Origin: Paulownia fortunei | Taxonomy: Eukaryota > Streptophyta > Magnoliopsida > Lamiales > Paulowniaceae | Reading direction: 5' to 3' | Length of the DNA: 64,000 nucleotides | Assembly (NCBI GenBank): GCA_019321725.1 | Contig: CM033118.1 | Coordinates: 12,364,071-12,428,070 of the forward strand | Part shown: positions 59,640 to 64,000 of the stretch, one piece after another | Layout of the letters: the number at the start of each line of letters is the position of its first letter | Position numbering within the stretch: position 1 is the stretch's first letter | Notes under the pieces: generated by a model | Databases searched by the model: none | What the model saw: the letters and a program-made list of their open reading frames with translations, nothing else | Told to the model about the DNA's origin: nothing | Translations under genes and position numbers: made by a program

Positions 59640-61376
59640 TGCTCCTTTGCTTTTGAATAATTTCTTAGTTAGTTTTTTAAGCACATTTTATTTCTAGATT
59701 TAGGCATGATGAGCTTTTCTTTGTTTAGCTATTGCATTTTCACTTTTATGAATAACCCATGTGTTTTCATGTCTGTTTTTTCTTATGTAGATGGATGTCT
59801 CCTTGGTGATATGTGTGAATCTTTTATGAACTCCGAGTGCATCATCTATTGGAAAGAGGAGTTTTTTATTTCCACATTTTATGTATTTTAAATCTTTAAA
59901 TATTGAGGATAATTTTAATTTTAAAGTTGGGGTGGGATTTGTATTTTGTGTGTTTGAGCTTTATATGAAAAATTGAGCTAAATCTTTCAATTTGAATTAC
60001 CCATATTGAGTGATGAGCATCCAAAAGCAAGCATGCTTTGTTGACAAACTTAGTTGAGTTCATGTTTTGTGATTGAATGAATAACTTAATTACCAATTAC
60101 CTATGATGATACCTAATTGATATTGTATAGAGTCTAGAGGAAAGAAAGATTGCTAGTCTTGTGATATGGTGATTCATGTGTGTATTTAATCCTAGTCATG
60201 AAAGATAAATTTTCATTGAGCACGTCGTGTCGAAATCTTGTGAATTATCTGCTATTTGGTGTTGGATTTTGCTCCCAATAAGTTATATTGGTCATTTTGT
60301 GGTGCTTTAGAACTTACTTGATTTCTCTTTGAGGTAAAATCCTAGATAAGTAGCAAACTTGGAAATAATTTAAGCCATCTTTGATTTGTTTGTGCCTTTT
60401 AAGTCTACCATGATTACATTTTATTCACTAGTTACCCCTTTTAGCTCTTTTTTAAAGAATAGCATGTGTAATGCAATGCATATGAATGACCACCATTCGA
60501 CTTCATTTCTCGAAGCTCACTGTACCTACTCTTTACAGCCCGAAAAATCAATGATTGTCCATAAGAGAACTTAAAGTATGACACTTTGTGTACAATCTTA
60601 TCAAGGGATCATATGGAGATATATTGAGGACATAGATGAATGTATTTAGAGGTATGAGCAAGGAAAATATATAAAAAAAAAATCACAACTCATGTTGATG
60701 AAAATAAATAAGTTTGGGGGTTGTCAGAGCAAAAGAACAAAAAATGAAGCCTTGTGATTCATAAAGAAGAAGAAGAAGAAGAAGAAGAAAAATTGCGAAA
60801 AAGAAAAAAAGTTAAAAAAAAGTTGTTGAAAAAGAAAAAAAAGCATGAATCCAAAAAAGAAAAAAAAATGGGAAAAAGAAAAGAAAGGAGGAAAGTGAGA
60901 TTATATGTGCAATGTTTTATGTTTTCTTACATTGTTTATCCCTATCTTTCTTTGTAAGCCATATCGAGGCCTTACGTTATAAGTTTATTGAAATCTTTTT
61001 TATTCAAGTTTGCAAGTGTCTATATTAGTTGAAAATTTGTAAGAAAAGCAAGCATATGGAACACCTAGAACTTCTCTGCTTAGATGATGAGAATCATTTG
61101 TTGTGAAATTCATACCTAAAATGCATGCATGAAACTTGAGCTTGACACTTCACACACACACACGTTTTGAATTCATAACTAGATTGATGAAGCACAAGTT
61201 TTGTAGTATCATTCGACTAGTTTTGTAAATAACCTTTAGATTCATGTGCAATAAGATTGATGAGGTATTTGAATTGGTTGATCAAGTTTAGTAATTCATG
61301 ATCAAAATATGAGCCTATGATTGTTTGATTTTGAATTTTTCTCGAGGACGAATAAAAGGTAAAGTTTGGGGATATT
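59640..61376 (+). other. Athila-like 3' non-coding region
   Basis: Homologous to 32778-34455 of copy A. It contains a (GAA)n-rich purine run (60764-60790 and following) that creates a Lys/Glu open frame without meaning. The polypurine tract 'aaagtttgggga' ends it at 61372. Confidence 0.75.
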
Positions 61377-63221
61377 TGATAAGTTGCTTTTATACTAATA
61401 ATTCATATGCCTTTTGATTAACATTTGATTTATTTTTAAGTATTTTTGTTACTTTTTATGCATTTAGTTTGAAAGATAATGACAAAAGGAGAATAAAATG
61501 GAAGGAAACCAAAAACTTGGTTGAAATGTTGAAAAATCTGAATTGCAGTGCTACTGATGGCAGTTTTTGTATTTCAGTTATAACTCTCTACCTTAATATC
61601 ATATTAACTTGATTTTTAATCCATTGGAAATCCAAGAGATAGATACAACTTTTATGTTTACCAAGAAATCCCATTCATTCGATTGCAATGAGAAACATCG
61701 AGTTCAATGATTAGCATCGAACTAAAAAATTTTGGTATGATATATTTTAGTATTTTAGGTATAACTCTCTCTACAGATATTATATTGAGTTGATTCATAT
61801 GGGTATAGAAAGCCAAGAAATGTATCTACAATTCATTAGAAGATACTAAAAGCTAATTAACAGTAAAAAGAACTCAACAATAGTTTTCAAAAAGAGTAAT
61901 CAGACCATAAGGTCCTAGAGGACAAATTATTCGGCGCCGCGGCCCCAAAATCACAGCCGCGGCACTGGAGGACAAAATGTTTGGCGCCGCGATGCTAGAA
62001 ATCAGAGCCGCAGTGACAGATAGTTTGGGGCCGCGGCCCCTGAATTCAGAGTTGTTGCCCGAGTTCAAGGAAAAAGTTAAAAGTCAATTTTAAAATCCAA
62101 TTTTGGGATTTCTTTTTGGAGGACTTTAAAAGACAACTCATAAAACAACATTAATAGGTTCTTTTAGCCTAAAAACATGAATAAAAAGCCAAGAAAATTG
62201 GAAGAATTTCAAGTTTCTTTTGAAGAAAAGCCAAGAAAAGTGGAAGATTTCAGAGTTATTTTGGAAGACTCTTGGAAAAAGAATCATTTTGAGAAGTTTA
62301 AAATATAAGATTAGCATCAACCAAGGGGGAATTGGTTTTTAAACCAAAGAAGGTCATTGAGGTTCTTGGAGACAAAAGTCATTCATTTTTTCGGAACGAA
62401 AACAGGGCATTTTTGGAGACAATGAACTATTATTAGATACAAGGAAAACTTCAACCATTCATATTACTTCACAAATTGGTGAACAATTTCTATATTCTTT
62501 CTTGTTTATTTCTTGAAGTCTAAACTTTTCTTTCTAGAGGATGATATAAACTTATTTGATCATATGTTTTGAATTTCAAACAATATTAGTTCAAGTTATT
62601 CATCTTGTTTGTGTTATTTTATTTAGTATTTCATCTTGATTATTTGGTCATGAATTGAGATTATTTGATGCATGAGACTCGACATTCGAGAGAGGGAAGA
62701 TTATACATCATTATAGGGATAACACAACATAAGAGTCATAGAGTTGATAAGCTTATGAAACTTTTGAAGTTTTGGAGAAGAATTTATTGAACTTTTGTAG
62801 AGTTTTATTCTTAAATTTTTATAGAGATATCGAAATTCATGTTAAAACTCATAGTCAATTCGGCACTCGAGAGAGAGAATTGATGAGTTTAAGAATTCTT
62901 AACTTATATGTATTGTTAACTTGAATTGATATATTATGGAAGGAAGAACATAGGTGATAATTAAGTGAGTTATTCCTCTAGAATTTCTTACTCATAAGGT
63001 GTTTGTTGTATTACTTATAAGAACTTCACTCTTGTTTTTGCATTTTTATTTTACTCTACTTTGTTTATTAATCATTACTTGATTTTTTAGATAAAATTAG
63101 GACTATATAAACTATAATTTGATGCAATTTTTTATTACAATCCATGTGGATACGATACTCAACTCACTGTTGTATTAAAATTTGTCATCGTGCACTTACA
63201 GTTTACATAATTCCACGAACA
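61377..63221 (+). repeat. Athila-like 3' LTR, copy C
   Basis: About 1.85 kb, starting near TGATAAGTTGC and ending 'ccacgaaca'. A segment at 61553-61776 is inverted relative to copy A. A GC-rich repeat block lies at 61915-62050. The last 1.2 kb match the truncated 5' LTR. The following bases GTTAC could be a target duplication, but the partner site is lost. Confidence 0.78.
61915..62050. repeat. GC-rich short repeats in Athila-like LTR
   Basis: Three degenerate units of about 58 bases, each with 'gaggacaaa' or 'gacagata', then a 'ggcgccgcgg' or 'ggggccgcggcccc' palindrome and 'aatcacagccgcggc' type sequence. It stands out strongly against the AT-rich surroundings. Confidence 0.85.
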
Positions 63222-64000
63222 GTTACATGATCATCTATGAATTAGTATATATCAAACTTCAATTAATGCAATGGTTTTTAATTTTATCATCACTATTATC
63301 AAGTTGTATTGTTCATTATTAGAATAATATTTTCTTAATAAAATGAATAATTTATATATAAATATCATACTAGTTATTAAGATAAAGTGACAAAGCTATT
63401 TCTATTACTATTTATAATATAACACATACATATTTATGCCTTTTTAAACGCACAATTTTTTTTATATTTTAGTAGTGATTAATGATTCCTTTTTGCCTTT
63501 TTTTCCAATGGTACAAATACCTATATTATGTAAATAACATGTGTCTGCATAGTTAAATACACATTGAGTAAATAATTTCAATATGTAGAATGGAAATTAG
63601 AAATAAAAAATAACAAGAATTTTTTTATAATGTCTACAAATGCAACAAAGATTTTTGAGTAAAAGAAAAATATACTTATGACATACTCTTTAAATAAATA
63701 AATAAAAAAGAGTTACTTTCACTTTACCCTCCTCTACTCTCGTTAAATATCATTTTATCCTCTTATACTTTCAATAGTATCACTTTATTCCATGTACTCT
63801 CAATTGATATCACTTTACATTCTTGTACTCTTATTATATCACGTCACATCATGTATTTTTAAAAAATGACCTAATTATTTTTACCATTATTAAAATCACT
63901 TTAAAAATATTTTGTATTTACATTCTAATAATTTTTTCAACTTGATTAATTAACACTTAATATTAAATTTATTTAGAATATTATTTTAATTAAAACTTAT
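63222..64000. other. AT-rich non-coding DNA with about 30-base repeats
   Basis: No gene. At 63720-63860 four degenerate units of about 30 bases follow one another, each near 'tactctcaa.t.atatcacttta.'. They may be the end of another repeat that continues beyond the window. Confidence 0.55.

Larger units (their letters stand above)
57257..63221 (+). mobile_element. Athila-like gypsy element, copy B/C, internally deleted
   Basis: A truncated 5' LTR (57257-58471) is followed by a decayed primer-binding site, gag and protease remnants, a long 3' non-coding region, a polypurine tract (61361-61372) and a 3' LTR (61377-63221). RT, RNase H and integrase are missing: after the protease the sequence passes directly to the pol end and the 'ggaggtaactcaag' block near 59625. 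The gag sequence type and the primer-binding-site position support an Athila/Tat-class assignment. Confidence 0.8.

Noticed and set aside
60754..60957. Lys/Glu-rich open frame
   Set aside because: It results from a (GAA)n and A-rich tract in the Athila-like 3' non-coding region. Copy A has the same region without this frame.
63720..63860. CRISPR-like array
   Set aside because: The repeats are degenerate and contiguous without unique spacers, and the organism is a plant.

Overview
This window is nuclear DNA of a flowering plant. It is AT-rich, carries plant-type LTR retrotransposons (Ty1/copia, Ty3/gypsy chromovirus, Athila-like and Tat-like), Helitrons and a PIF/Harbinger transposon, and holds a coiled-coil NB-ARC-LRR (NLR) gene of the late-blight-resistance R1 type. 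R1-type NLRs are typical of asterids, so an asterid eudicot (perhaps Lamiales) is my inference; the species cannot be read from the sequence. I found no gene with an intact reading frame, no tRNA or rRNA, and no CRISPR. Every recognisable coding piece is broken.

Left third (about 1-28.2 kb): the main object is one NLR pseudogene on the minus strand, from its start codon near 20935 to its stop at 2155-2157. It is cut into five pieces by four mobile elements: a Harbinger element (16943-20142), a 2.2-kb solo LTR (14042-16239, target duplication GATAC), a copia element (8584-13369, target duplication GGGAT/AGGAT) and a 6.3-kb Helitron (2262-8543, inserted between A and T). Removing the copia element and the Helitron rejoins the leucine-rich-repeat frame exactly. 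The Helitron carries its own nested solo LTR (2331-3414, target duplication GGACT). A second Helitron of the same family (21053-26827, minus strand) sits just upstream of the NLR start.

Middle (28.2-50.8 kb): a Helitron-like 5' end and AT-rich tandem duplications come first, then the 3' half of an Athila-like element (32763-36319). Next are two degenerate copies of a Tat-like gypsy element on the minus strand (36320-40640 and 45434-50830). Between them lie an assembly gap (40641-40740) and the 3' part of a chromovirus (40741-45433). The second Tat-like copy is split by another copy of the 2.2-kb solo LTR seen in the NLR (47661-49775).

Right part (50.8-64 kb): two long chromovirus-style LTR remnants (about 51684-54174 and 55000-57256) are followed by an internally deleted Athila-like element (57257-63221) with a truncated 5' LTR, a decayed primer-binding site, gag and protease remnants and a 3' LTR. 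The LTR carries a micro-inversion and a GC-rich repeat block. The rest is AT-rich non-coding DNA.

The genes do not work together as a pathway. The window records repeated transposon insertion into a resistance-gene locus and into older retrotransposons. I did not find a new biological system; the best material is the nested insertion history, the shared protease substitution, the micro-inversion and the paired solo LTRs.
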